Under the pieces are notes generated by a model. The model saw only the letters and a list, made by a program, of their open reading frames with translations. It was not told the DNA's origin and ran no database searches. A stretch of DNA of 64,000 bases from Dryocola sp032000125 (GTDB lineage Bacteria; Pseudomonadota; Gammaproteobacteria; Enterobacterales; Enterobacteriaceae), in contig DAMALH010000010.1 in NCBI GenBank assembly GCA_032000125.1, positions 47,487-111,486 of the forward strand. The letters run 5' to 3'. Shown in pieces: positions 17,301 to 26,650 of this stretch. The translations under genes were made by a program, and so were the position numbers. Every line of letters starts with the position of its first letter. Positions within the stretch are counted from its first letter, which is position 1.

Positions 17301-18491
17301 ATGAATAATATATTAAAACTTATTGGCCGTAATAAAGCACTTTTCAGTCATGATATCTCTGCTAACGAACAAGAATTAAGTCACATCGTTTCTGAGTCTC
17401 GCTTTCTTGTTCTGGGTGGCGCGGGGTCTATTGGCCAGGCGGTAACAAAAGAAATTTTCAAGCGTAAACCTAAGAAACTGCATGTGGTTGATATTAGCGA
17501 AAATAATATGGTCGAGCTGGTGCGTGATATTCGCAGTTCGTTTGGCTATATTGATGGCGATTTCCAGACATTCGCGCTTGATATTGGTTCGATTGAATAT
17601 GATGCGTTTATTAAAGCGGATGGTAAGTATGATTACGTCCTCAATCTTTCTGCACTTAAACATGTCCGCAGTGAAAAAGATCCGTTCACGCTAATGCGTA
17701 TGATTGAAGTCAATATCCTTAATACAAATAAAACAATCGAACAATCTATTGCCGCCGGTGTTAAAAAATTCTTTTGTGTCTCAACTGATAAAGCGGCGAA
17801 TCCGGTTAATATGATGGGCGCTTCAAAGCGCATTATGGAAATGTTCCTGATGCGTAAAAGTGAAGAGATTAACATTTCTACTGCCCGCTTTGCCAATGTC
17901 GCATTTTCCGATGGGTCATTGCTTCATGGATTTGATCAACGTCTGCGTAAACAGCAGCCGCTCGTTGCGCCAAATGATATTAAACGCTATTTCGTAACGC
18001 CTCAGGAATCAGGTGAGCTCTGTTTAATGTCCTGCATCTTTGGTGACAATCGCGATATTTTCTTCCCCAAGCTCAGCGAAAGCCTGCACTTAATTTCATT
18101 TGCGGATATTGCTGTTCTTTATCTTAAGCAGCGTGGTTACGAGCCGCATTTGTGCCAGAGTGAAGATGAAGCGCGTGAATTAGCGAAGTCGCTTCCGTCT
18201 CAAGGAAAGTGGCCATGTTTATTCACCTCCAGCGATACAACCGGTGAAAAAGATTTTGAAGAATTCTTTACCGACACAGAGGTGCTGGATATGGAGCGTT
18301 TTGAAAATCTGGGGATTATTAAAAATGACCCTTTATATGATCCTGAATTATTAAGCCACTTTGAGCAGAAAATCACGAGTATGAAAACGAATCTCGAATG
18401 GTCTAAAAATGATATCGTGAACCTGTTTTTTGAAATGATCCCTGATTTCGGACATAAAGAAACAGGAAAGTATCTGGACAGTAAAATGTAA
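17301..18491 (+). CDS. legB: LegB, nucleotide-sugar 4,6-dehydratase (legionaminic acid pathway)
   Basis: This is an extended SDR of the FlaA1/CapD family, 396 residues, without membrane segments. It is predicted to remove water from GDP- (or UDP-) GlcNAc to give the 4-keto-6-deoxy sugar, the first dedicated step to legionaminic acid. GGAGSIGQ is the nucleotide loop and STDKAANPVNMMGASK is the active site, with Met in the place of the usual Tyr of YxxxK, as in CapD/PglF relatives. The frame extends upstream to 17244, but the ATG at 17301 is preferred because it starts at MNNILKLIG, the family N-terminus. It is the first gene after JUMPstart. GDP versus UDP preference is inferred from the presence of ptmE. 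Confidence 0.85.
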   Translation: MNNILKLIGRNKALFSHDISANEQELSHIVSESRFLVLGGAGSIGQAVTKEIFKRKPKKLHVVDISENNMVELVRDIRSSFGYIDGDFQTFALDIGSIEYDAFIKADGKYDYVLNLSALKHVRSEKDPFTLMRMIEVNILNTNKTIEQSIAAGVKKFFCVSTDKAANPVNMMGASKRIMEMFLMRKSEEINISTARFANVAFSDGSLLHGFDQRLRKQQPLVAPNDIKRYFVTPQESGELCLMSCIFGDNRDIFFPKLSESLHLISFADIAVLYLKQRGYEPHLCQSEDEARELAKSLPSQGKWPCLFTSSDTTGEKDFEEFFTDTEVLDMERFENLGIIKNDPLYDPELLSHFEQKITSMKTNLEWSKNDIVNLFFEMIPDFGHKETGKYLDSKM

Positions 18492-18506
18492 TTAAGGCGC
18501 GCTGGG

Positions 18507-19649
18507 ATGAAAATCACTTCAATAGTAGAGTTTGTACGCGACGTATATAAAACGGATGAGTTTATTCCATTGCATGCGCCGACCTTTCAGGGCAATGAAA
18601 AAGCCTATGTGCTCGATACGCTTGAAAGCACTTTTGTTTCTAGCGTCGGCAAATTTGTCGATGACTTTGAGCGAAAAATGGAAGCCTACACTGGCACAGC
18701 ACGCGCTGTTGCTACGGTTAACGGCACGGCGGCCCTCAGCGCTGCGCTTTACCTGGCCGGCGTCAAACGCAACGATCTGGTGATTACCCAGGCGCTGACT
18801 TTTGTTGCGACTTGTAATGCGCTGTATCACCTTGGCGCTGAGCCTGTATTTATTGACGTCTCACGCGTAAGCCTTGGGTTGTGTCCGGCTGCGATGGAGA
18901 ATTGGCTGTCTGAGAACGCCGAGTTGACAGAGCAGGGATGCGTGCATAAGAAAACACGTCAGGTTATTCGCGCGGTTGTGCCGATGCATACTTTTGGCCA
19001 TCCTGTTGAGCTTGATGAGCTTATTGCTGTCTGCCACAAATGGCACATTGTGCTCGTTGAAGATGCGGCAGAAAGTCTGGGTTCTTTCTATAAAGGCAAA
19101 CATACGGGAACACTGGGCGACTACGGCGCGCTGAGTTTTAACGGCAATAAAATTATTACGACTGGCGGCGGCGGTATGGTTTTCTGTAAGACGCCGGAAC
19201 ATGGCGTTCGTGCGAAGCATGTGACTACCACGGCAAAAGTACCGCATCCTTATGAGTTTTATCATGATGAACCTGGCTTCAATTACCGCATGCCTAATCT
19301 GAATGCGGCGTTAGGTTGCGGTCAGTTGGAGATGCTGGGCGTATTTTTGAAGCAAAAAAGAGCCCTGGCTCAACGCTATGAAGCCTTCTTTGCCGGTTCA
19401 GAGTTTAGCTTCGTTAAAGAACCTGAATATGCCCAATCAAATTATTGGTTGAACGCGCTTATTTGTGAAAACCTTGATTCTCGCGATGCGCTGCTAACGC
19501 AAATGAATGAAGCCAAAGTAATGGTCCGGCCAATCTGGAAATTGATGCACCGTTTGCCAATGTTTGCTAACGCCATGCGCGACGATCTGAAAAATTCAGA
19601 ATATATTGAGTCCCGTCTGGTTAATTTGCCGAGTTCACCAATCGAATGA
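18507..19649 (+). CDS. legC: LegC, PLP-dependent sugar aminotransferase
   Basis: This is a DegT/DnrJ/EryC1 family aminotransferase of 380 residues, predicted to put an amino group on C4 of the LegB product using glutamate. VEDAAESLGS and the PLP lysine motif SFNGNK (Lys about residue 215) followed by GGGG are clear. It lies 15 bases after legB and overlaps legG by four bases. In the family it is called the UDP-4-amino-4,6-dideoxy-GlcNAc transaminase or LegC; the neighbours (legG, legI, legF) support the legionaminic acid assignment. Confidence 0.88.
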   Translation: MKITSIVEFVRDVYKTDEFIPLHAPTFQGNEKAYVLDTLESTFVSSVGKFVDDFERKMEAYTGTARAVATVNGTAALSAALYLAGVKRNDLVITQALTFVATCNALYHLGAEPVFIDVSRVSLGLCPAAMENWLSENAELTEQGCVHKKTRQVIRAVVPMHTFGHPVELDELIAVCHKWHIVLVEDAAESLGSFYKGKHTGTLGDYGALSFNGNKIITTGGGGMVFCKTPEHGVRAKHVTTTAKVPHPYEFYHDEPGFNYRMPNLNAALGCGQLEMLGVFLKQKRALAQRYEAFFAGSEFSFVKEPEYAQSNYWLNALICENLDSRDALLTQMNEAKVMVRPIWKLMHRLPMFANAMRDDLKNSEYIESRLVNLPSSPIE

Positions 19650-20818
19650 CCGTCATGATGCCAACGATACGTAAAGTTGCCGTTTTTACCGGCACCCGCG
19701 CGGAATACGGGCTGATGTACTGGCTGATGAAAGATATCCAGAGCGATCCGGAATTACAGCTACAGCTGATTGTTAGCGGTATGCACCTTTCACCGGAATT
19801 TGGCCTGACATGGCAGCAAATCGAGAAAGATGGTTTTTCAATTGATGAAAAAATTGAAATCCTGCTTTCTTCTGATTCGGCGGTTGGCACCGCGAAAAGC
19901 ATGGGTCTGGGCGTTTTAGGATTTTCCGATGCCCTGTCTCGTCTTAAACCTGACGTCATGGTGATACTGGGCGATCGCTTTGAAGCGCTGGCGGCGGCCC
20001 AGACCGCAATGATTCTCCGTATCCCCGTTCTGCATCTTCATGGCGGCGAGATTACTGAGGGAGCATACGATGACGCTATTCGTCATGCCATTACAAAGCT
20101 TAGCTACCTGCACGGTACGTCGACCGACGAATACAGAAACAGGGTTATTCAGCTAGGCGAAGATCCGGAAAGGGTGAAGAATGTCGGTGCGATAGGGCTT
20201 GATCACCTTAACCGCGGAACGTTTATGACGGTAAAAGAACTTTCTGAATCGTTAAATTTCCCATTAACACAGCCTTATTTTCTGGTCACCTATCATCCGG
20301 TGACACTGAGTAATGAACCGCCTGCGAGTAGTTTTATAGCGCTACTCGATGCGCTTGATGAGTTTACCGATCATCAAGTAATTTTGACCTACCCGAATGC
20401 AGATGACGGCGGCAGGCAAATCATCCCTCTGCTGGAAGAATATGCCAGAAAGCATCCGGGCAGGGTGGTGGCTATTCCTTCATTGGGGCAGGTGCGTTAT
20501 TTAAGCGCGGTCAAATATGCAGCCGCGGTTATTGGTAACTCTTCCAGCGGCATCATTGAGGTGCCAGCCTTTGATGTTCCGACAGTGAATATCGGAGAGC
20601 GACAAAAAGGGCGTCTGGCCGCTAAGAGTGTCCTTAACTGCCCGGCAGAAAAATCAAATATTGTAAGCGCTATCCAGCAGGCGATTAGCCGCACCTACAA
20701 AACCGCAGATGAAGTTGTTCATAATCCTTATGGTCAAGGCAATACCAGTGCCAAAGTTATTAATATGATCAAATCTATGCAGTTTGTTCCTAGTAAAACC
20801 TTTTACGACTTAAAGTGA
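19646..20818 (+). CDS. legG: LegG, hydrolysing nucleotide-sugar 2-epimerase
   Basis: This is a NeuC/LegG-type UDP-GlcNAc 2-epimerase fold protein of 390 residues. It is expected to release 2,4-diacetamido-2,4,6-trideoxymannose from the nucleotide-linked precursor. FTGTRAEYGL at the N-terminus and GNSSSGIIEVPAFDVPTVNIG near the C-terminus are diagnostic. The ATG at 19646 overlaps the legC stop; a second in-frame Met follows four codons later and could also serve. Confidence 0.88.
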   Translation: MTVMMPTIRKVAVFTGTRAEYGLMYWLMKDIQSDPELQLQLIVSGMHLSPEFGLTWQQIEKDGFSIDEKIEILLSSDSAVGTAKSMGLGVLGFSDALSRLKPDVMVILGDRFEALAAAQTAMILRIPVLHLHGGEITEGAYDDAIRHAITKLSYLHGTSTDEYRNRVIQLGEDPERVKNVGAIGLDHLNRGTFMTVKELSESLNFPLTQPYFLVTYHPVTLSNEPPASSFIALLDALDEFTDHQVILTYPNADDGGRQIIPLLEEYARKHPGRVVAIPSLGQVRYLSAVKYAAAVIGNSSSGIIEVPAFDVPTVNIGERQKGRLAAKSVLNCPAEKSNIVSAIQQAISRTYKTADEVVHNPYGQGNTSAKVINMIKSMQFVPSKTFYDLK

Positions 20819-20824
20819 TATTAC

Positions 20825-21898
20825 ATGACGCTAATTATTGCTGAAGCTGGTGTTAATCATAACGGTGATGAAAAACTGGCATTCGAACTTGTTAATGCTG
20901 CGCATAAAGCCGGTGCAGACATCGTCAAGTTTCAGACTTTCAAAGCCAAAAATTTAGTCACAGCTCAGGCTGAACAGGCCGAGTACCAGGTCGCAAATAC
21001 TAAAAAGCAGGAATCGCAACTGGCGATGTTAAGCCGGCTGGAGCTGTCCTGGGAGGCGCATCACGCCCTTGTAAGCCATTGCAACAAGCTGGGTATTGAA
21101 TTTTTATCTACCGCTTTTGATTCAGAAAGCCTGGATTTTCTGGTCAACGAATTAGGCATAAAACGCCTTAAATTACCCTCCGGTGAGTTAACAAATGCGC
21201 CTTTAGTTCTGCAACATGCGAGAACAGGCTGCGACATAATTGTGTCAACCGGTATGGCAACGTTGTCAGAAATCGAAGCCGCGCTTGGGGTTATCGCGTT
21301 TGGTTATACGGCTCCGAAAGAAGAGGCACCAGATACGGAAGCATTCCAGCGAGCTTATTCATCTGTAGAAGGGCAAAAAGCGCTAAAAGAGAAAGTCGTT
21401 ATTCTGCATTGCACAACAGAATATCCTGCGCCCATGAATGAAATTAATCTGCGCGTGATGGATACCTTACACTCTGCATTCGATTTGCCGTCTGGTTATT
21501 CCGATCATAGTGAAGGAATAACTATTCCTGTTGCGGCTGTGGCGAGGGGAGCGGTTGTTATCGAAAAGCATTTCACACTCGATAAGAATATGGAAGGGCC
21601 AGATCATAAAGCATCACTGGAGCCTGATGAGTTAAGTTCGATGATTAAGGCTATTCGTCAGGTTGAAATAGCGCTTGGCAGTAAAATAAAAACGCCGACA
21701 GTTTCAGAAATTAAAAATAAAGCTGTTGCGCGTAAAAGTCTGGTCGCAGCAAAAACAATCGCTGCCGGTGAAACTTTTACAACAGAGAATCTGACCATCA
21801 AACGCCCCGGTAAAGGAATGTCACCTTATCGTTATTGGGAATTTTTAGGGAAACAATCTGTAAGATCCTACCAGGCCGGGGATTTAATCGTTGAGTAG
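20825..21898 (+). CDS. legI: LegI, legionaminic acid synthase (NeuB family)
   Basis: This enzyme condenses the free 6-deoxy diacetamido-mannose with phosphoenolpyruvate to form the nine-carbon acid. The NeuB TIM barrel covers about residues 1-280 (IAEAGVNHNGD, VKFQTFKA, LKLPSGELTN, GYSDHSEG), and a C-terminal SAF antifreeze-like domain covers about 295-357 (SLVAAKTIAAGETFTTENL). It is 357 residues, close to the usual length. It overlaps legH by eight bases. Confidence 0.92.
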   Translation: MTLIIAEAGVNHNGDEKLAFELVNAAHKAGADIVKFQTFKAKNLVTAQAEQAEYQVANTKKQESQLAMLSRLELSWEAHHALVSHCNKLGIEFLSTAFDSESLDFLVNELGIKRLKLPSGELTNAPLVLQHARTGCDIIVSTGMATLSEIEAALGVIAFGYTAPKEEAPDTEAFQRAYSSVEGQKALKEKVVILHCTTEYPAPMNEINLRVMDTLHSAFDLPSGYSDHSEGITIPVAAVARGAVVIEKHFTLDKNMEGPDHKASLEPDELSSMIKAIRQVEIALGSKIKTPTVSEIKNKAVARKSLVAAKTIAAGETFTTENLTIKRPGKGMSPYRYWEFLGKQSVRSYQAGDLIVE

Positions 21899-22526
21899 CA
21901 GGCCGCTGGTTATCATTGGAGGGGGAGGGCATGCCGCTGTGCTCGTAGATATTCTTATGAGACAGCACAGAGAAATAAAAGCCATTATCAGCCCCGATGA
22001 TATTACCGGCCGTTCTGTTTTTAATGGCATAGCGCATTTAAAGGCTGATGACGATATTTTACGTTTCTCCCCTGAAAGTATCGAGCTAGTAAACGCCATT
22101 GGTACAGCTCCACGCTCATCCGTAAGACGTCGCATCAATGAACAATACCTCAATCGCGGTTATCGTTTTGCAAAAGTAATCTCCGACAATGCTTATATTT
22201 CGGAATATGCCCAAATACATGACGGCGCACAAATACTTACACATGCGGTAGTGCATCCCGGAGCCATAATTGGTGCTCACAGTGTAGTTAATACCGGAGC
22301 GGTAATTGAACATGACTGCATTATCGGTGCATATAATTTTATCGCGCCACGTGCAACGTTATGTGGTCAAGTCAAAACAGGCGAAAATGTATTTATCGGG
22401 GCAAATGCGACGATAATACCAAACCTGAGTATTGGGAATGACGCAGTTATCACTGCCGGGAGCGTTCTGGTATCGAGACTTGATACGGGAAAAGTCTGCT
22501 ATCCCTGTAAAACAGTAATTAAATAG
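21891..22526 (+). CDS. legH: LegH/NeuD-like sugar N-acetyltransferase
   Basis: This 211-residue protein has the PglD/NeuD layout: an N-terminal Rossmann-like part with PLVIIGGGGHAAV and a C-terminal hexapeptide beta helix (TGAVIEHDCIIGAYNFIAP), with His in EHD as the likely base. In a legionaminic acid locus it is expected to acetylate the 4-amino group made by LegC. The predicted start is TTG at 21891, inside the end of legI, because the conserved motif begins six codons later and no ATG is available. It could instead O-acetylate the finished sugar. Confidence 0.78.
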   Translation: MSSRPLVIIGGGGHAAVLVDILMRQHREIKAIISPDDITGRSVFNGIAHLKADDDILRFSPESIELVNAIGTAPRSSVRRRINEQYLNRGYRFAKVISDNAYISEYAQIHDGAQILTHAVVHPGAIIGAHSVVNTGAVIEHDCIIGAYNFIAPRATLCGQVKTGENVFIGANATIIPNLSIGNDAVITAGSVLVSRLDTGKVCYPCKTVIK

Positions 22527-22546
22527 AATCAGGCAGAAGGTGAAAG

Positions 22547-23605
22547 ATGACACAGCATTGGGAAAAAGTGCTAATCAGTCCGGAGAGTACTATCCGTGAC
22601 GCGCTTGAGATCATTAACCGCGAAGCTTTACGTATTGCTTTAGTTGTTGATAGCGAAAAAAGATTGTTAGGTGTGGTGACCGATGGTGATATTAGACGCG
22701 GGCTTCTCAATAATCTTGCTCTTACGGCATCGACCTCTCTGGTTATGTGTAAAAACCCGGTCACTGCTGATAAAAATACGCCGCCCGGTAAGCTGAATGA
22801 ACTAATTTCAGCTAAAGGGATACTTTCTATTCCGGTGTTGGAAGATGGTAAGGTTATTGGTCTGCAGACAATGCAAAGCGTTAATGATAAAACGCATTAT
22901 GCAAACCCGGTCTTTATTATGGCGGGCGGTTTTGGCACCCGTTTAAGACCGCTCACTGATAACTGTCCAAAACCAATGTTAAAAATTGGCGATAAGCCAA
23001 TTCTTGAAACGGTGATTAGAAGCTTTGTTAAGGCTGGTTTTAGAAATCTTTATATTTCAACGCACTACATGCCAGAAGTCATCAAAAATCACTTTGGTAA
23101 TGGTGAAAGATTCGATGCTAAAATCCACTACGTTCATGAAGAAATGCCGCTTGGTACCGGTGGGGCTCTAGGATTATTACCAGATGATTTATCCGCAGAA
23201 CTTCCGTTAATAATGATAAATGGTGACGTTCTGACGAATATTGATTTTGAGCGCTTGCTAAAATTCCATAATGAAAGCAATGCTGATGCAACTATTTGCG
23301 TTCGCGAATATGATTATCAAATTCCTTATGGCGTTATTACCGGTGAAGGCAGCAAGATTATCTCGATGGAAGAAAAACCAGTGCATCGTTTTTTTGTTAA
23401 TGCTGGAATATACGTTGTTTCTCCACGTATATTTAAAGGCGTTCCAAAAAATCACCGTATAGATATGCCTAGTTTGCTTGAAGAGCGCATGCTGCAAAAT
23501 GATAATGTGCTTATGTTCCCAATCCATGAATACTGGCTGGATATTGGGCGCATGGACGATTTCAAACGTGCGCAGGCTGATATATATTCTCTGGGCTTTG
23601 ATTAA
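22547..23605 (+). CDS. ptmE: PtmE-like CBS-domain sugar-1-phosphate nucleotidyltransferase
   Basis: Two CBS repeats occupy about residues 5-118 (LLGVVTDGDIRRG) and are fused to a nucleotidyltransferase with FIMAGGFGTRLRPLT at about 123-137 and GTGGALG further on. This fusion matches Campylobacter PtmE, which makes GDP-glucosamine from glucosamine-1-phosphate and GTP for legionaminic acid. The CBS part probably senses a nucleotide. At 352 residues it is the expected size. Its stop overlaps the next start (TAATG). Confidence 0.82.
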   Translation: MTQHWEKVLISPESTIRDALEIINREALRIALVVDSEKRLLGVVTDGDIRRGLLNNLALTASTSLVMCKNPVTADKNTPPGKLNELISAKGILSIPVLEDGKVIGLQTMQSVNDKTHYANPVFIMAGGFGTRLRPLTDNCPKPMLKIGDKPILETVIRSFVKAGFRNLYISTHYMPEVIKNHFGNGERFDAKIHYVHEEMPLGTGGALGLLPDDLSAELPLIMINGDVLTNIDFERLLKFHNESNADATICVREYDYQIPYGVITGEGSKIISMEEKPVHRFFVNAGIYVVSPRIFKGVPKNHRIDMPSLLEERMLQNDNVLMFPIHEYWLDIGRMDDFKRAQADIYSLGFD

Positions 23606-24567
23606 TGAAAAATGTAGCGGTAATTGGTTTAGGTAATATAGCCAACAGACATCGTCGCAATCTGAGAATGCTTTTTCCAAAAGCGAAAATTTTTGCCATG
23701 TCATCTTCGGGAAGAAGGGTAAGTGAAGCTATTCCCGATTGTGATGAAGTCGTCGTCGATATCGAACAGCTTCTTTCTCAAGTCGATATGGTTGTGATCG
23801 CTTCTCCAGCGCCCTTCCATGCACAGCATGCATTGCCTTTTATCAAAGCCGGTATACCCGTATTAATAGAAAAGCCCGTAGTAGCTTCTTTAAAAGACAT
23901 AGAAAAGCTGGAAGAGGCTTGTAAAATCTACCAAACACCGATAGCTGTAGGTTATTGCTTACGCTATTTGCCATCCGTGCAAGTGCTACGTCAGGTTTTA
24001 GAACAGCAAATTATCGGTAAGATTTTAAATGTGCGTGTTTCTATTGGTCAGTATTTACCAGATTGGCGCGCGACTAAAGACTACAAAGATAGTGTATCAG
24101 CAAGTAAAGCACTTGGCGGGGGAGCATTGCTTGAGTTAAGCCATGAGTTTGATTATACCCGCTGGCTTTTAGGTACGCTGCATATACAACATGCGATTGT
24201 TAGAAATTCCGCCACCCTCGATATTGATGTTGAAGATCTTGTTGATGTCGTGGCAACTACTGATGAGAACGCGGTTGTCCATATCCATCTGGATTTCCTT
24301 CAAAGAAAAGCATACCGGACGTGTGATTTTGTTGGTACGCAAGGCAGACTCGAATGGAACCTTATCACTAACGAATTGTTATTGCATAACGCTTCTGGTA
24401 CCGAAATTATTTATCATGATGAAAAGTACGACCGGAATAAAATGTATCTTGATATGCTCACCGATTTTATGCGGCTTATATCAGGACAGTCTAACAATTG
24501 TATCTCTCTCGATGATGCTGCAGCTACCGTTATGCTGGTCGAAAAAATAAAAGAACTCTCAAACTAA
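23605..24567 (+). CDS. Gfo/Idh/MocA family oxidoreductase (PtmF position)
   Basis: This 320-residue NAD(P)-dependent oxidoreductase has VIGLGNIANRHRRNL at the N-terminus and the EKPVV motif at about residues 91-95, diagnostic of the family. It sits between the nucleotidyltransferase and the cytidylyltransferase, the place of ptmF in the Campylobacter ptm genes. The step it performs is not clear from sequence; it may modify the amino-sugar precursor or reduce a side-chain keto group. The ATG overlaps the previous stop codon. Confidence 0.72.
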   Translation: MKNVAVIGLGNIANRHRRNLRMLFPKAKIFAMSSSGRRVSEAIPDCDEVVVDIEQLLSQVDMVVIASPAPFHAQHALPFIKAGIPVLIEKPVVASLKDIEKLEEACKIYQTPIAVGYCLRYLPSVQVLRQVLEQQIIGKILNVRVSIGQYLPDWRATKDYKDSVSASKALGGGALLELSHEFDYTRWLLGTLHIQHAIVRNSATLDIDVEDLVDVVATTDENAVVHIHLDFLQRKAYRTCDFVGTQGRLEWNLITNELLLHNASGTEIIYHDEKYDRNKMYLDMLTDFMRLISGQSNNCISLDDAAATVMLVEKIKELSN

Positions 24568-24568
24568 T

Positions 24569-25267
24569 ATGAAAAATTTCGCCTTTATATTTGCCAGGGG
24601 GGGATCAAAAGGTCTTCCCGGGAAGAACATTAAGAAGCTCGCGGGTAAACCCCTGCTTCAATACTCTATTGAAAGCGCAAAGCAAACGCCCGCGATTAGC
24701 GAAGTTTTTGTCTCAACGGATGACGCTGAGATTAAACAATGTGCTTTTGAAGCTGGAGCAAAAATCATTGACAGGCCTGTAGAGCTTGCTGGCGATCAAA
24801 GTCCCGAATGGCTTGCGTGGCGTCATGCAATTGAATGGACGTCAGAACGTTATGGTGCCTTTGATAATTTTATTAGCTTACCTGCAACGAGCCCGTTGCG
24901 CGCAGTCAAAGATATTGAAGCGGCGTTAGAAAAACGAGCTTTCGCTAATGCTGATATCTGCATTTCAGTGACTCCATCCAGCAGAAGCCCCTATTTTAAT
25001 ATGATTAAAATAGATAAGGCGGGGTTTGCAGAATTAGTGATTAAACCTACTGATGAGGTTTCTCGTCGGCAGGATAGCCCTGATGTATTTGATATTACAA
25101 CGGTAGTGTACGTTGCTCAACCAGAGTTTATAATGAGCAATTATGGTTTGTTTTCTGGGAAAGTGACTTCAATTGTTATTCCAAAAGAACGGGCTGTAGA
25201 CATCGATGATATTTATGATTTTCATATGGCCGAAGTTTTGATTAATCTTAAAAATAAAGAAAGCTAA
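24569..25267 (+). CDS. legF: LegF/PtmB, CMP-legionaminic acid synthetase
   Basis: This is a 232-residue acylneuraminate cytidylyltransferase that activates the nonulosonic acid with CTP to CMP-sugar, the donor for the transferase. The P-loop-like motif ARGGSKGLPGKN at about residues 9-20 and the RRQDSPDVF motif are typical of NeuA/LegF. It starts one base after the preceding gene and ends one base before the next. Confidence 0.9.
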   Translation: MKNFAFIFARGGSKGLPGKNIKKLAGKPLLQYSIESAKQTPAISEVFVSTDDAEIKQCAFEAGAKIIDRPVELAGDQSPEWLAWRHAIEWTSERYGAFDNFISLPATSPLRAVKDIEAALEKRAFANADICISVTPSSRSPYFNMIKIDKAGFAELVIKPTDEVSRRQDSPDVFDITTVVYVAQPEFIMSNYGLFSGKVTSIVIPKERAVDIDDIYDFHMAEVLINLKNKES

Positions 25268-25268
25268 A

Positions 25269-26030
25269 ATGTTAGATAATAAAACAGTATTAATCTTCGG
25301 AGCGGGTGGCCTTCTTGGTTCACGATTAACGCAAGAATGTCTTAATCAGAATGCAAAAGTTATCGCAGTCGACAAAAATATAGAATTGACACGCGACAGA
25401 ATTGAGCAGCTAGGTGCCGATAAAGATCATCCACACCTGCAGTACCAAAAAATAGATATTACAAATGAAGAACAGGTGAAAAACTTCTTTGCGAATATCA
25501 TACATATTGATGGCGCTGTTAATGCAACTTATCCTCGCAATAAGACATATGGCGCACATTTTTTTGACGTGACCATGGATAGCTTTAATGAAAACTTGGC
25601 ATTGCATTTAGGAAGTTCTTTTTTATTCACGCAACAATGTGCTGCGTACTTCAAGAGAACATCTGTGCCTCTTTCACTAGTTAACATATCTTCTATCTAT
25701 GGTGTCATAGCACCTAAATTTTCCATATATGAAAATACGCCTATGACGATGCCCGTTGAATACGCGGCTATAAAATCGGCACTGCTCCATTTAAATAAAT
25801 ATGCTATAGCTTATGTAAATGACAGCCGCTTTCGCATTAATGCAGTTAGTCCAGGTGGCATTTTCGATCATCAGCCTGAAGCATTCTGTAATGCTTATAA
25901 AAAGCTAACCAATGGCGCTGGGATGCTTGACGTTGCCGAAATAATCGGAGCTATTCTTTTCCTATTGTCTGATAATTCTCGATATGTCACAGGACAAAAT
26001 ATCATTGTTGATGACGGGTTCACACTATGA
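25269..26030 (+). CDS. ptmA: PtmA-like short-chain dehydrogenase
   Basis: This 253-residue classical SDR has FGAGGLLGS at the N-terminus, the active-site NISSIYG, YAAIK (YxxxK) and the C-terminal VDDGF pattern. It takes the place of ptmA in the Campylobacter flagellin modification genes, next to the CMP-sugar synthetase. The exact substrate is uncertain. A role in epimerising or reducing the sugar, such as making 8-epi-legionaminic acid, is possible. It overlaps the next gene by four bases. Confidence 0.75.
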   Translation: MLDNKTVLIFGAGGLLGSRLTQECLNQNAKVIAVDKNIELTRDRIEQLGADKDHPHLQYQKIDITNEEQVKNFFANIIHIDGAVNATYPRNKTYGAHFFDVTMDSFNENLALHLGSSFLFTQQCAAYFKRTSVPLSLVNISSIYGVIAPKFSIYENTPMTMPVEYAAIKSALLHLNKYAIAYVNDSRFRINAVSPGGIFDHQPEAFCNAYKKLTNGAGMLDVAEIIGAILFLLSDNSRYVTGQNIIVDDGFTL

Positions 26031-26581
26031 TTTCAATTGTGAAAAAAATAAATTTTTGGCTAACTTGTAATCGTTTGGGACCAGATATACCACTTACTCA
26101 TTTCTTACTATATTCGACTCGCTTGGGGAATATGATTTGTAAGAGGAAATTCAAAAAATTCGGTACTAATTCTTTTTTTAGACCATTTGCATATGCTGTT
26201 GAAACAAAGAAAATATCCATCGGTAATAATGTCGTAATCAGGCCAGGAACAATGCTCTTCGCATCTCCATTTGAAGGCGGAGGGAGTATTCATATTGAAA
26301 TTGCTGATGATGTATTGATAGGGGCAGGAGTAAATATATATGTTTCAAATCACTGTTTCAATGACACGAGTAAATCAATATTTTTTCAAGGGCATTCTGG
26401 TATTCATCCAGTAAGATTAGAACGTGGGTGCTGGGTCGGTGCAAACACAACAATTTTACCAGGGGTCATCATCGGTGAGAATTCTGTTGTCGGTGCAAAT
26501 AGCTTGGTAACCAAAAGCGTGCCTGCTTTTCATGTGGCAGTTGGGAATCCAGCTAAAGTAATTAAAAGAGTAGATGAATAA
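26027..26581 (+). CDS. Hexapeptide-repeat O-acetyltransferase
   Basis: This 184-residue left-handed beta-helix acetyltransferase is of the maltose-acetyltransferase/WbbJ type. SNHCFND holds the likely catalytic His, and WVGANTTILPGVIIG with GNPAKV at the end are diagnostic. The ATG overlaps the ptmA stop, so it is co-translated with the sugar pathway. It probably O-acetylates the legionaminic acid or another sugar of the O-unit. Base composition becomes visibly more AT-rich from here. Confidence 0.75.
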   Translation: MISIVKKINFWLTCNRLGPDIPLTHFLLYSTRLGNMICKRKFKKFGTNSFFRPFAYAVETKKISIGNNVVIRPGTMLFASPFEGGGSIHIEIADDVLIGAGVNIYVSNHCFNDTSKSIFFQGHSGIHPVRLERGCWVGANTTILPGVIIGENSVVGANSLVTKSVPAFHVAVGNPAKVIKRVDE

Positions 26582-26650
26582 TAAAATAATTGAAGTTAAC
26601 TCTGATTTAACACATTTGTTTTATATACTCAATAATAATTGGTTTCCATT

